From: JACAEY01 sp049700155
GTDB taxonomy: Bacteria > Nitrospirota > Thermodesulfovibrionia > Thermodesulfovibrionales > SM23-35
NCBI GenBank assembly: GCA_049700155.1
Contig: JBNAVX010000077.1
Coordinates: forward strand, 1-12,071
Length of the DNA stretch: 12,071 bases
Reading direction: 5' to 3'
Position 1 is the stretch's first letter. Each line of letters starts with the position of its first letter. The position numbers and the translations under genes were made by a program. Of this stretch, positions 1 to 10,581 are shown in pieces. The notes under the pieces were generated by a model that searched no databases, was not told the DNA's origin, and worked only from the letters and a program-made list of their open reading frames with translations.

Positions 1-3245
<3,245 letters not shown>

Positions 3246-3255
<10 letters not shown>

Positions 3256-3271
3256 ATACTTTCCCTGTTGT
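3246..3271 (+). other. 23S processing stalk, 3' arm
   Basis: This is the complement of 238-262. It begins inside the 23S 3' end and runs through TTATACTTTCCCTGTTG. It is the second half of the expected RNase III substrate that releases pre-23S. The stalk ends about ten bases before the terminator hairpin, so the transcript stops straight after 23S. Confidence 0.7.
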
Positions 3272-3283
3272 AAAGTTTTTAAA

Positions 3284-3312
3284 GGGGGCTTTTTGCCCCT
3301 ATTTTTTATTTT
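3284..3312 (+). terminator. Rho-independent terminator of the rRNA operon
   Basis: The stem GGGGGC (3284-3289) pairs with GCCCCT (3295-3300), with one G-U pair, around a five-T loop. ATTTTTTATTTTT follows at 3301 onward. This GC stem with a T tract is a textbook intrinsic terminator. It lies about 30 bp after the 23S end and leaves no room for a 5S gene. It also covers the TTG that would give rpoD a longer reading frame, which argues against that start. Confidence 0.85.
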
Positions 3313-3340
3313 TATATTTTATATATTTGAGAGAGGCAAG

Positions 3341-4768
3341 ATGAGAGAAAGAGATATCTTCGAAGAGATAATAGATATTGGGAAAAGACGAGGAGTCTTA
3401 ACTTATGATGAAATAAACGAGGCTCTTCCTTCCGAGTTTTTTTCACCTGACGAGTTAGAAGATTTAATGGATATTTTGCAAGACATGGGGGTCAGGGTAG
3501 TTGATCAAGAAGAATCTCTTGTGCCTGAAGAAGAAGTAGAGGAAGAATTAGAAGAATATGAAAAGGCAGAGGACCTCGTTCAAGCTTATTTTTACTCTAT
3601 GGGGGATATTTCCATATTAAAGAAAGATGAGGAGACAGAGCTTGCAAAAAGACTCGAAGAAGGAAAGAAAATTATTAGAGAGATCATAACAAACATCCCA
3701 CTTTATAAAAAGATTGAAGAAAATCTTAGTGAGGAAGAGGAGGAAGAAGAAAGCTCTGAGGAAGAAAAATCTGAATTAGCCTTATCTAAGACTGTCGAAA
3801 TCCTTGAAAGTTACATGGAAGAGATAGAGTCTGTTGATAAAAGAATAACAAAATATGGATCACTAAAAGGTCTTAAGAAATTTATTAATGAGAAAAAGGC
3901 AAAAAATTATAATGTAAAAAAACTACAAGTTTTAGCAAAAGAAATTGAAAAAGTATATAAAAAGGTAGAATCTGAAGTCGGTGTTAAAGTAGATGATCTT
4001 AAAATAATGTGGGATCGTATTTTAAAAGCCAAAACCCTAATTTCTACTGCTAAAAATGAGTTAATAACACGTAACCTAAGACTTGTTGTTAACATTGCTA
4101 AAAATTATGTTGGGCGTGGTTTACCTCTTCTTGATCTCATACAAGAAGGAAATATAGGCTTAATGAAGGCTGTTGATAAATTTAAATATGAAAAAGGTTT
4201 TAAATTCAGCACATATGCAACATGGTGGATAAGACAAGCTATAACAAGAGCCTTAATAGATCAAACTAAAACTATTAGGGTACCTGTGCATATGATGGAA
4301 TTCTATAATAGAGTTACTAAGGCATCAAGAGAATTAACACAACAACTTGGTAGAGAACCAACAAAAGAAGAAATAGCTCAAAAACTTGGTGTACCTACCA
4401 AAAAGGTTGAAGAAGTTTTTAGGGCAATTCAAGACCCTATTGCATTACAAACACCTATTGGAGATGAGGATACAGAACTTGAAGATTTTATAGGAGATAA
4501 AAACAGTCCTTCACCTTATTCTGATGCAGAGAGAATAGAAACTTCTGAGCATATTTTGAAGGTCTTGAAGTCTTTAACCCCGAAAGAAGAAACCGTCATC
4601 AGAATGAGATTCGGGATAGGCATGGATAGAGACCACACACTTGAGGAAGTAGGAAAACATCTGAATATAACAAGGGAAAGAGTTAGACAGATTGAGGCAA
4701 AAGCTCTGAGGAAACTTAAACACCCTAGTAGGCTAAGAGTTCTCAAAACTTTGATTGCTTCTACTTAG
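3341..4768 (+). CDS. rpoD: RNA polymerase primary sigma factor, sigma-70 family
   Basis: This 475-residue protein is the housekeeping sigma subunit that directs RNA polymerase to -10/-35 promoters. Region 1.1, the acidic N-terminal domain found in primary sigmas, spans about 1-55. Region 1.2 is at 77-108. An acidic, lysine-rich non-conserved stretch with a Glu run at 131-137 covers about 110-235. Region 2 is at 240-310, with NLRLVV, DLIQEGNIGLMKAVDKF and FSTYATWWIRQAI, the -10 recognition and melting helices. Region 3 is at 320-395. Region 4 is at 405-470, with the -35 helix-turn-helix TLEEVGKHLNITRERVRQIE. Region 1.1 and the full region 2 mark it as the primary sigma and not an alternative one. 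The ATG was chosen because GAGAGG (3331-3336) precedes it; an in-frame TTG at 3293 lies inside the rRNA terminator. It starts about 85 bp after 23S, so it either has a promoter hidden in the AT-rich gap or depends on read-through. Confidence 0.95.
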   Translation: MRERDIFEEIIDIGKRRGVLTYDEINEALPSEFFSPDELEDLMDILQDMGVRVVDQEESLVPEEEVEEELEEYEKAEDLVQAYFYSMGDISILKKDEETELAKRLEEGKKIIREIITNIPLYKKIEENLSEEEEEEESSEEEKSELALSKTVEILESYMEEIESVDKRITKYGSLKGLKKFINEKKAKNYNVKKLQVLAKEIEKVYKKVESEVGVKVDDLKIMWDRILKAKTLISTAKNELITRNLRLVVNIAKNYVGRGLPLLDLIQEGNIGLMKAVDKFKYEKGFKFSTYATWWIRQAITRALIDQTKTIRVPVHMMEFYNRVTKASRELTQQLGREPTKEEIAQKLGVPTKKVEEVFRAIQDPIALQTPIGDEDTELEDFIGDKNSPSPYSDAERIETSEHILKVLKSLTPKEETVIRMRFGIGMDRDHTLEEVGKHLNITRERVRQIEAKALRKLKHPSRLRVLKTLIAST

Positions 4769-5747
4769 TTCCTCTTATTTCATCTCCTCTACTTATTTCG
4801 TTATTGCTTTTTTTGACTATGCAGGTTGCAGTTGATTTTTTTGTATTTATTATTTGTAAAAAACCCTTTTCTTCCCCGTGTTTTTCTTCGATTATAGAGA
4901 ATATGTCACCAATCTTAACGTTATCTTTTTCACCTTTATCAATATAAACAATGTCTTCTTTTCCATTTAGTATTCGAAGTTCCTTTGTTGCAACAATATA
5001 AGCATTAATGTTTGGTCTTCTCGGATTATCATCAATAAACGGAGGTTCTATTTCATGATAAGAATCGAGAAGGTCTCCTTTATTCACATCCAAAAATGAA
5101 TCTGTTATTTGTATTTTTATTTTGTCATTATTTTTCTCAATTACTTCGGCAATCCCTGGCACCTCTATAAGATATCCAATTAGGGTACCTGATTTAGGAT
5201 GTGTGACCTTCCCTGTAGAACGAATAATATAAAACTTGTCTCCAATCTTTACGGGTTTTTCTGTATTAATATAAGCATAATCTCCTTTCCCAAGTATCGT
5301 TCTGCCTGATGATGAGTCTACTATAGAACCTACACTGCTTATAGTGTCAGCAATATACCCACTAGCCATTAGGATATCTTTTGAGACAAGATATTCCTTT
5401 TTGGTCAGCCCAATCTTTTTTGGCATCTCTTTTTTAATTTTTTCTTTCTTCTCAACCCTTACCTCTGGAACCTGGCTTAAAGGTATTTCTTTTTGTAATA
5501 GATATAGAGGAATCTTAATCTTTTGACCAGGATAGATCCTGTCTGGATTGGCTATCTGAGTATTCTCTTTCCAAATCTTTGGCCACAAAAAAGTATCTCC
5601 CAATTCTTTCTGAGAGATATCCCATAAAGTATCACCTTTTTTAACAGTATAATCCTTATATTCCTCTGTCTGAGCAAATAAAAATGGAACTGTTATTAAG
5701 ATTATTAAAAAAAATGTAATGCAAAAAAATAATTTTTGGCTATTCAT
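4761..5747 (-). CDS. Secreted LysM-domain protein with duplicated C-terminal module
   Basis: This 328-residue protein probably binds peptidoglycan in the periplasm. Residues 1-25 form a signal peptide (basic start, long hydrophobic core, likely cut after FLFA). A LysM domain covers about 32-80 (YTVKKGDTLWDIS, then ANPDRIYPGQKIKIP). A charged linker follows at 95-120. The C-terminal part holds two copies of a beta-rich unit, about 154-227 and 263-325, sharing D-x-x-YI, VKIGD-x-F-x-II and a closing GD; the pattern recalls FlgT-C-like modules, but this is only a resemblance. No catalytic domain is visible, so it is more likely a binding or structural protein than a hydrolase. AAGGAGAGG (5754-5762 on the minus strand) precedes the ATG at good spacing. 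The gene runs toward rpoD and its 3' end overlaps that of rpoD by 8 bp. Confidence 0.88.
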   Translation of the reverse strand: MNSQKLFFCITFFLIILITVPFLFAQTEEYKDYTVKKGDTLWDISQKELGDTFLWPKIWKENTQIANPDRIYPGQKIKIPLYLLQKEIPLSQVPEVRVEKKEKIKKEMPKKIGLTKKEYLVSKDILMASGYIADTISSVGSIVDSSSGRTILGKGDYAYINTEKPVKIGDKFYIIRSTGKVTHPKSGTLIGYLIEVPGIAEVIEKNNDKIKIQITDSFLDVNKGDLLDSYHEIEPPFIDDNPRRPNINAYIVATKELRILNGKEDIVYIDKGEKDNVKIGDIFSIIEEKHGEEKGFLQIINTKKSTATCIVKKSNNEISRGDEIRGTK

Positions 5748-5782
5748 AAATATCCTCTCCTTTTAAGGTTCCACTGCCATTA

Positions 5783-5811
5783 AAAATAACGAAGATATAA
5801 TAAACTGTCAA
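5783..5811 (-). promoter_or_regulatory. Putative sigma-70 promoter for the LysM gene
   Basis: Read on the minus strand, a perfect -35 TTGACA (5806-5811) is followed after 17 bases by TATTTT (5783-5788), a 4/6 match to the -10 consensus. The predicted start lies shortly before the strong ribosome binding site of the LysM gene. The -35 is convincing; the -10 is mediocre. Confidence 0.5.
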
Positions 5812-5843
5812 GCATTAATTTAGTGTTAGGTAAATCTTATTTC

Positions 5844-5859
5844 TGTGACAGTTCTCACA
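5844..5859. promoter_or_regulatory. CRP/FNR-family-like palindromic operator
   Basis: TGTGA CAGTTC TCACA is a perfect inverted repeat with the TGTGA-N6-TCACA layout bound by CRP-type members of the CRP/FNR superfamily. It sits in the 170-bp divergent control region. It overlaps the proposed -35 of the M16 operon and lies upstream of the LysM promoter. The site is centred about 22 bp upstream of the proposed -10, closer than the classic activating position. Repression or a different start point is therefore possible. Which regulator uses it is unknown. Confidence 0.5.
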
Positions 5860-5879
5860 CCAAAACCTTCTCTTATAAT
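5852..5879 (+). promoter_or_regulatory. Putative sigma-70 promoter for the M16 operon
   Basis: A consensus -10 TATAAT (5874-5879) has TTCTCA (5852-5857, 4/6 match to TTGACA) 16 bases upstream. Transcription would begin near 5886, giving a leader of about 32 bases before the ATG at 5918. The overlap with the palindromic operator suggests regulation. The AT-rich setting makes chance TATAAT matches fairly common. Confidence 0.45.
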
Positions 5880-5917
5880 TACTTTTCTTATTCATATGAT
5901 TTTTGATATATTTTTTT

Positions 5918-7246
5918 ATGAAAAAGTATAGAATTTTCCTCCTTGTCTTTATTTTTTTTATATTAGAAACCACTATCTATGCACTGGAGGTAAAGGAATT
6001 TATCCTTAAAAATGGATTGAAGGTGATTATCAAAGAAGAACATAAAGCTCCAGTAGCCACATTTCAGGTATGGTATCGTAATGGCTCAAGAGATGAGCCT
6101 ATTGGTAAATCAGGACTCAGTCATCTTCTCGAACACATGATGTTCAAAGGAACAAAAAAATATGGACCTTCAGAATTTTCAAAAATTATCCAGAAAAATG
6201 GCGGGATTGACAATGCTTATACTACAAAAGACCATACAGTGTATTTTGAGATTTTACCTTCTGATAGGATATTAATCCCTGTTGACCTTGAAGGTGATCG
6301 AATGCAGAATCTTATAATTGATCCAAAAGAAACTTTTCTTGAAAAAGATGTCGTTATGGAAGAACGCAGACTCAGGTATGAAGATGATCCACAAAATTCA
6401 TTATTTGAGGAAGTAGTATCAGCTGCATTCAAGGTCCATCCATATCAAAGACCGGTCATTGGTTGGATGTCTGACTTAAAGTCAATAGAGAGAGATGATT
6501 TATACAACTATTATAAGTCACATTATACTCCTGACAATGCATTTATAATCGTAGCAGGAGATGTCCGAGCAGATAAGATCATAAAAAAGATAAAAAACTA
6601 TTTTGGAAAAATCCCTCCATCTAAGATTAAGAATAAAAATATCAATTTTTCAGAACCTGAGCAGAAGGGTGAAAGAAGAGTCTTATTAAAGAGAGAAGCA
6701 GAATTACCCTATATCCTTATAGCCTATCATACACCTAATTTTCCTCATGAAGATAGCTATGCCCTTGATGTCCTGAGTTTAATATTAGCAGGTGGAAAGA
6801 GTTCAAGACTCTATAAGTCTCTAATTTATGAAAAAAAGATTGCACTTGATGTTGATGCTGAATATGAGGGACTCAATAAAGATCCATATCTATTTTTCAT
6901 AGACGCAACAGTTGCTCCAGGAAAAGACATAATCGATGTAGAAAAAGCCATCTATAATGAAATAGAGAATTTAAAAAAATTATTGCCCTCAGAAAAAGAA
7001 GTCCAAAAGGCAAAAAACCAGATTGAATCCCTATTTATCATGGAGCAAGACTCGATATATATGGAGGCAATGAAATATGGGATATTCGAGATTTTAGGAG
7101 ATTGGAGGCTCATCAATAAGTACCTTGAAGGGATCAGAAATGTTACACCCGAAGATGTAACAAGAGTTGCAAATAGATACTTTCACGAAGATAACAGGAC
7201 AGTGGGAATATTAATCCCCACAAGAAAGTCAGGAAGTGAACAATGA
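5918..7246 (+). CDS. M16B family zinc peptidase, catalytic subunit
   Basis: This 442-residue secreted metallopeptidase is of the insulinase/mitochondrial-processing-peptidase type. An N-terminal signal peptide (1-22, likely cut after TTIYA) puts it in the periplasm. The inverted zinc motif HLLEH is intact (His69, Glu72, His73), and the third ligand is Glu148 or Glu149 in VVMEER, at the usual distance. The second M16 half starts near 200, and its RL...LDV segment keeps Arg297 but has Leu310 where the partner has Tyr. This is the pattern of the catalytic member of a heterodimer that needs the downstream protein to complete the active site. The length is normal for the short M16B form. ATG 5918 was chosen over an in-frame TTG at 5903 because the signal peptide begins MKKYR; no Shine-Dalgarno sequence is visible before it. 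The next gene overlaps it as ATGA. Likely substrates are short peptides or unfolded proteins. Confidence 0.92.
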   Translation: MKKYRIFLLVFIFFILETTIYALEVKEFILKNGLKVIIKEEHKAPVATFQVWYRNGSRDEPIGKSGLSHLLEHMMFKGTKKYGPSEFSKIIQKNGGIDNAYTTKDHTVYFEILPSDRILIPVDLEGDRMQNLIIDPKETFLEKDVVMEERRLRYEDDPQNSLFEEVVSAAFKVHPYQRPVIGWMSDLKSIERDDLYNYYKSHYTPDNAFIIVAGDVRADKIIKKIKNYFGKIPPSKIKNKNINFSEPEQKGERRVLLKREAELPYILIAYHTPNFPHEDSYALDVLSLILAGGKSSRLYKSLIYEKKIALDVDAEYEGLNKDPYLFFIDATVAPGKDIIDVEKAIYNEIENLKKLLPSEKEVQKAKNQIESLFIMEQDSIYMEAMKYGIFEILGDWRLINKYLEGIRNVTPEDVTRVANRYFHEDNRTVGILIPTRKSGSEQ

Positions 7247-8638
7247 ATAATGACAAGATGGTAATTAGGTATTACTTTTCTATCATTAAAGTTGCTATTT
7301 ATCGCTCTTTATTAATCATAGCTTTTGTGCTTTCTTTTCTTTGTTTTCTATTTACTGAGAGTTATGCTATCAAGGTAAATAAGAGGACTCTTCAGAATGG
7401 GCTTGTTGTTCTCCACTCTGAGTCACATAACCTTCCTATTGTANNNNNNNNNNGTAATGGTAACCCTTTTAATAAAAGTTAGCCATCTAAATGAACCTGT
7501 TGAGAAGGCAGGTCTTGCAAATTTGACAGCAGAGCTTCTTACTGAAGGAACGAAAAACCGCACATCGAGCGAAATAAGTGAAGAGATAGAATTTATTGGC
7601 GCTACCTTAGATGTCAATGTTTTAAATGATTATACAACTATCTCTCTATCAGTCCTTAAGAAAGATATCCAGAAAGGATTCGAACTTTTTTCAGATATAC
7701 TTTTAAATCCTGTTTTCCCTGAAGAGGAGTTAGAAAGAAAGAAGGGACTTATAAAGGGCATAATCAGACAATGGGAAGAAGATCCTTCATTTCTTGCTGA
7801 ACATGCTTTCAAAAAGGAAGTTTTTGGAGATTTTCCATATGGGAGACTTATAGAGGGTTCTATAGATACTTTAGATGCTATAAAAAGGGATGATATAATC
7901 TCATTTTACAAAAGTTATTTCTTACCCAATAATTCAATATTGTCAGTTGCAGGAGACCTAACAGAAGAAGAACTTAGTTTTATAATTGATAGATATCTGA
8001 AGAATTGGGAAAAATCTATTCTTCCTCCAGTTATTGAACACAAAATTGATGTAAGAAGATCAAAGAAAACTGTTAAAATAGATAAAGACCTTACACAGGC
8101 AAATATTATTTTAGGACATATTGGTATCAGTAGAAGCAACCCTGATTATTATGCGATTTCCATCATGAACTACATATTGGGCGGAGGTGGATTTTCTTCT
8201 CGACTTATGCAGAAAATAAGAGAAGAGAAGGGTCTTGCATATGATGTTAACAGTGCTTTTATATCTAATAAAGAATCAGGGCTTTTTCAGGTCGAAGTTC
8301 AGACTAAAAATGAGACAGCAAATGCTGTAATCTCCGAGATACTTAATCAGCTTAAGAACATAAGACAAAACCTTGTCTCTGATATGGAACTATCAGAGGC
8401 AAAATCATATCTTACAGGGAGTTTCCTGAGAAAACTTGATACTACCAGAGAAATTGCAGATTTTTTTGCCTTTGTTGAGTTCCACAACCTCGGTCTTGAT
8501 TATGTAGATAAATACTCAACTTACATTAACTCAATAACAAAAGAAGATATATTGAAGGTTGCACAAAAATATCTTGATATAGAAAACTATATTCTTGTGG
8601 TGGTAGCAGATCAAGAAAAGGCATCTATAAAATACTGA
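7243..8638 (+). CDS. M16B family peptidase-like, non-catalytic partner subunit (interrupted by N gap)
   Basis: This is the second half of an M16B pair, about 460 residues once the N run is removed. It begins inside the stop of the upstream gene (ATGA), with AGGA 8 bases before, so translation is probably coupled. A hydrophobic segment ending TESYA (near 42) is a signal peptide. The zinc motif is lost: the aligned positions read NLTAE, with Asn89, Ala92 and Glu93 replacing His, Glu and His. The C-terminal half keeps the Arg316/Tyr329 pair in SSRLMQKIREEKGLAYDV, which in M16B heterodimers holds the substrate backbone. It therefore complements the upstream subunit, as in MPP alpha/beta and the Sphingomonas Sph2681/Sph2682 pair. 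The frame appears to change at 7444-7453, but this is an assembly gap and not a mutation: deleting the N restores one frame. Confidence 0.88.
7444..7453. other. Assembly gap (10 N)
   Basis: Ten unknown bases fall inside the second M16 gene. GTA stands directly before the gap (7441-7443) and again directly after it (7454-7456). Removing either the ten N alone or the N plus one GTA joins the two reading frames. Comparison with the upstream paralogue favours removing 13, which makes the spacing from Pro to the Glu-Pro motif equal in both proteins. The N run is thus probably a scaffolding placeholder over contig ends that touch or overlap. Confidence 0.9.
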
Positions 8639-8700
8639 ATAATTCCCGGGGGAAGATACAGAAATAGCTTTAAACAAAATATAATATAAAGTAAAGGAAA

Positions 8701-9042
8701 ATGATCGAAAATCTTTTAATGAAAGAACTGAAAGAAAAATTTATTATTGATTTCAACTCTTATGAAAAGCTCTACTTTCTTAAAAAAGCAAAAGAGTCTA
8801 TCTTTCTAAAGGGATACCAAGCCTGTGAAGACCTGTTTCATTATTGCTACTTTCTCACATTAAGAGAACGTTTTCAGAAAGTAAGCCCATTTAAGGATGA
8901 AGGATTTTTGAGATTTCTATTAATTGAAGGCAAAAAAGATATCGATGAGGCAATAAAACTATACGAAGATAGGCTGGAAAAACACAAGACTGGCAAAACC
9001 GAATTAGAAGGATATAGATTCCTTGAATATTTTTCTGAATAA
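8701..9042 (+). CDS. Hypothetical protein, 113 residues, helical
   Basis: I do not recognise this family. The protein is small, charged and predicted helical by eye, with no signal peptide or membrane segment. It has aromatic-rich stretches (YEKLYFLKKAKES, CEDLFHYCYFLTLRERF) and a C-terminal amphipathic part (DIDEAIKLYEDRLEKHK). Two cysteines lie at about 41 and 48, too few for a metal site on their own. AAAGGA (8693-8698) precedes the ATG at short spacing. It sits 62 bp after the M16 pair and only 2 bp before the HAD gene, so it is more likely tied to the downstream genes. Codon use resembles its neighbours, so it is probably a real gene. Confidence 0.7.
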   Translation: MIENLLMKELKEKFIIDFNSYEKLYFLKKAKESIFLKGYQACEDLFHYCYFLTLRERFQKVSPFKDEGFLRFLLIEGKKDIDEAIKLYEDRLEKHKTGKTELEGYRFLEYFSE

Positions 9043-9044
9043 AT

Positions 9045-9740
9045 ATGCATCTCTTGCTTTTTGATATTGATGGAACACTAATAGATTCAGGAGAGGCAGG
9101 AACCCGTTCTCTCAACCTTGCATTCAAAGAATTATTTTCTATTGAAAATGCCTTTCATAATATAAGTATGGCAGGCAAGACAGACACACAGATAATTAGA
9201 GAAGGCTTAATAAAATATGGAATACAAATCAGCACAAATATTGAAGCAGTTATAAAGACATATCTCAGACATCTAAAGATAGAGATAAATAATGACAGGA
9301 AACATATAAAACCAGGAATCTATGAACTTTTAGATACATTAAGTGATTTTAACGACATAAAACTCGGTCTCTTGACTGGAAATCTTGAACCCGGGGCAAG
9401 GATAAAACTCCATCCTTTTAAACTGAACAGATATTTTCCTACTGGTGCCTTTGGCAGTGATGACGAAGACAGAGATAAGCTCTTACCTATTGCAATAAAA
9501 AGATTTGAGGAAATATGTAAGAAAAAGATACCCTTTTCAGAATGTATAGTAATTGGAGATACCCCAAGAGATATTAGTTGTGCAAAAGTTAATGGTGCTT
9601 TATGTATAGGAGTTGCGACAGGTCCATATTCCACTTCTGATCTTATTAAAGCAGGAGCAGACTATGTGTTTAAAGATCTGTCAGACCATTATAAATTTTT
9701 TGAGTTTATAAATCTTCAGAGGAAATTTGATTCACTATAA
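9045..9740 (+). CDS. HAD-superfamily phosphatase, phosphoglycolate phosphatase-like
   Basis: This 231-residue cytoplasmic hydrolase is of the haloacid dehalogenase superfamily and removes phosphate from a small metabolite. Motif I is DIDGT with the nucleophile Asp7 and the acid/base Asp9. The alpha-helical C1 cap lies at about 15-85. Motif II is Thr111 in LLTGN, motif III is Lys145 in DRDKLLP, and motif IV is GDTPRD with Asp172 and Asp176 binding magnesium. All catalytic residues are present, and the length fits the Gph/beta-phosphoglucomutase group. Specificity cannot be fixed from this. The start lies 2 bp after the previous stop with no clear ribosome binding site, so coupled translation is likely. 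Its 3' end overlaps the following radical SAM gene by 14 bp. Confidence 0.9.
   Translation: MHLLLFDIDGTLIDSGEAGTRSLNLAFKELFSIENAFHNISMAGKTDTQIIREGLIKYGIQISTNIEAVIKTYLRHLKIEINNDRKHIKPGIYELLDTLSDFNDIKLGLLTGNLEPGARIKLHPFKLNRYFPTGAFGSDDEDRDKLLPIAIKRFEEICKKKIPFSECIVIGDTPRDISCAKVNGALCIGVATGPYSTSDLIKAGADYVFKDLSDHYKFFEFINLQRKFDSL
9718..9723 (+). promoter_or_regulatory. Ribosome binding site supporting a TTG start
   Basis: AGAGGA lies 3 bases before the TTG at 9727, inside the end of the HAD gene. The radical SAM frame has no ATG until well past its cluster motif, so this site and the TTG are the only plausible start. The spacing is short but workable. Confidence 0.5.
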
Positions 9741-10581
9741 AGAAGTATTTTTAGGTAATAAATGTAGCAACAAATGTTTATTTTGTCATTACAGGCTGAA
9801 TGCTTATGAAGAACCTGATTTTAACACCATAATTAATTTACTGGAACAGATAGAAGGAGACAGTATTGCATTATATGGAGGAGAACCCACTCTACGGAAT
9901 GATATCCTGAGAATTATAAATATAGCCAAGAAAAACGGTTATCGAAGGATAAAGTTAATATCCAATGGCCGATCACTTTCTGATAATCATTTTTTATCTC
10001 AGATAATTAAAGAAGGTTGCCTCCTTTTTGAGATAAAATTATGGGGGTCAAATCCTGATCTCCACGACTATCTTACACAGACTCCAAACAGTTTTTTACA
10101 GACAATACAGGGGCTGGAAAACCTTCAGCGATTATCTTGTGACAAATTCGTTTGTTTAAGAATACCTATTTGCAAGAATAACTTTACAGACATCATAAAT
10201 ATTGTAATTACAGGAATAAATCTTGGTGTAAATCGCATAGTTCTATCTTTTGAAGACCATAATATATCTTTAAAAGAGGTTATTCCTTATATAAAAGTTG
10301 CATTGAATGTTAGTATCTTAAATCGTATATGGATACTAACAGAAGGCTTCCCATTTTGTGTAATGCAAGGACAAGAACATCATATAAGTGAAATTTATAA
10401 TAAATATGAAAGTAAAATTTATCCCAGAACTTATAGACACCATAAAAACTGTCAACATTGTTTGTACAGAGAGATATGCAAAGGAGTTGAGATAGAATAT
10501 CTTAATAAATTCGGTCATACTGAATTTCACCCAATCAAATTCAGCAGATATTTTGAGGAGATCAGATCATTATATGGCTAA
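9727..10581 (+). CDS. Radical SAM protein with C-terminal auxiliary cysteine cluster
   Basis: This 284-residue enzyme uses a [4Fe-4S] cluster to split S-adenosylmethionine and start radical chemistry. The cluster motif CX3CX2C is at Cys13, Cys17 and Cys20 with a following aromatic (CHY). GGEPTL at 51-56 is the SAM-binding GGE motif, and beta-strands such as KLISN and FEIKLWG fit the partial TIM barrel. The C-terminal part has Cys211 (GFPFC) and Cys242, Cys245 and Cys251 (KNCQHCLYREICKG). Four cysteines spaced like this suggest a second iron-sulfur cluster of SPASM/twitch type, common in enzymes that modify peptides or proteins. The substrate is unknown, and no precursor peptide is visible nearby. 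It starts at TTG, overlaps the HAD gene by 14 bp, and is overlapped by the next radical SAM gene by 8 bp. Confidence 0.88.
   Translation: MIHYKEVFLGNKCSNKCLFCHYRLNAYEEPDFNTIINLLEQIEGDSIALYGGEPTLRNDILRIINIAKKNGYRRIKLISNGRSLSDNHFLSQIIKEGCLLFEIKLWGSNPDLHDYLTQTPNSFLQTIQGLENLQRLSCDKFVCLRIPICKNNFTDIINIVITGINLGVNRIVLSFEDHNISLKEVIPYIKVALNVSILNRIWILTEGFPFCVMQGQEHHISEIYNKYESKIYPRTYRHHKNCQHCLYREICKGVEIEYLNKFGHTEFHPIKFSRYFEEIRSLYG

Noticed and set aside
3293..3325. Promoter for rpoD in the AT-rich gap
   Set aside because: TTGCCC and TATATT occur but are 14 bp apart, and other pairings are 18-21 bp with poor -10 boxes. In such AT-rich sequence this is not enough to call.
3293..3340. N-terminal extension of rpoD from a TTG codon
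   Set aside because: The TTG sits in the terminator hairpin of the rRNA operon and the added residues are translated T tract; ATG 3341 has a proper ribosome binding site and matches the usual sigma N-terminus.
7243..7482. Frameshifted or broken second M16 gene (pseudogene)
   Set aside because: The frame change coincides exactly with the ten N, and deleting them restores a full-length protein with conserved motifs on both sides.
8644..8653. TTCCCGGGGGAA palindrome after the M16 pair as a terminator
   Set aside because: The loop would be only two bases and no T tract follows.
8657..8685. Promoter before the 113-residue protein (TATAAT at 8680)
   Set aside because: The -35 is only a 3/6 match, and the predicted start would leave almost no leader and remove or truncate the ribosome binding site at 8693.
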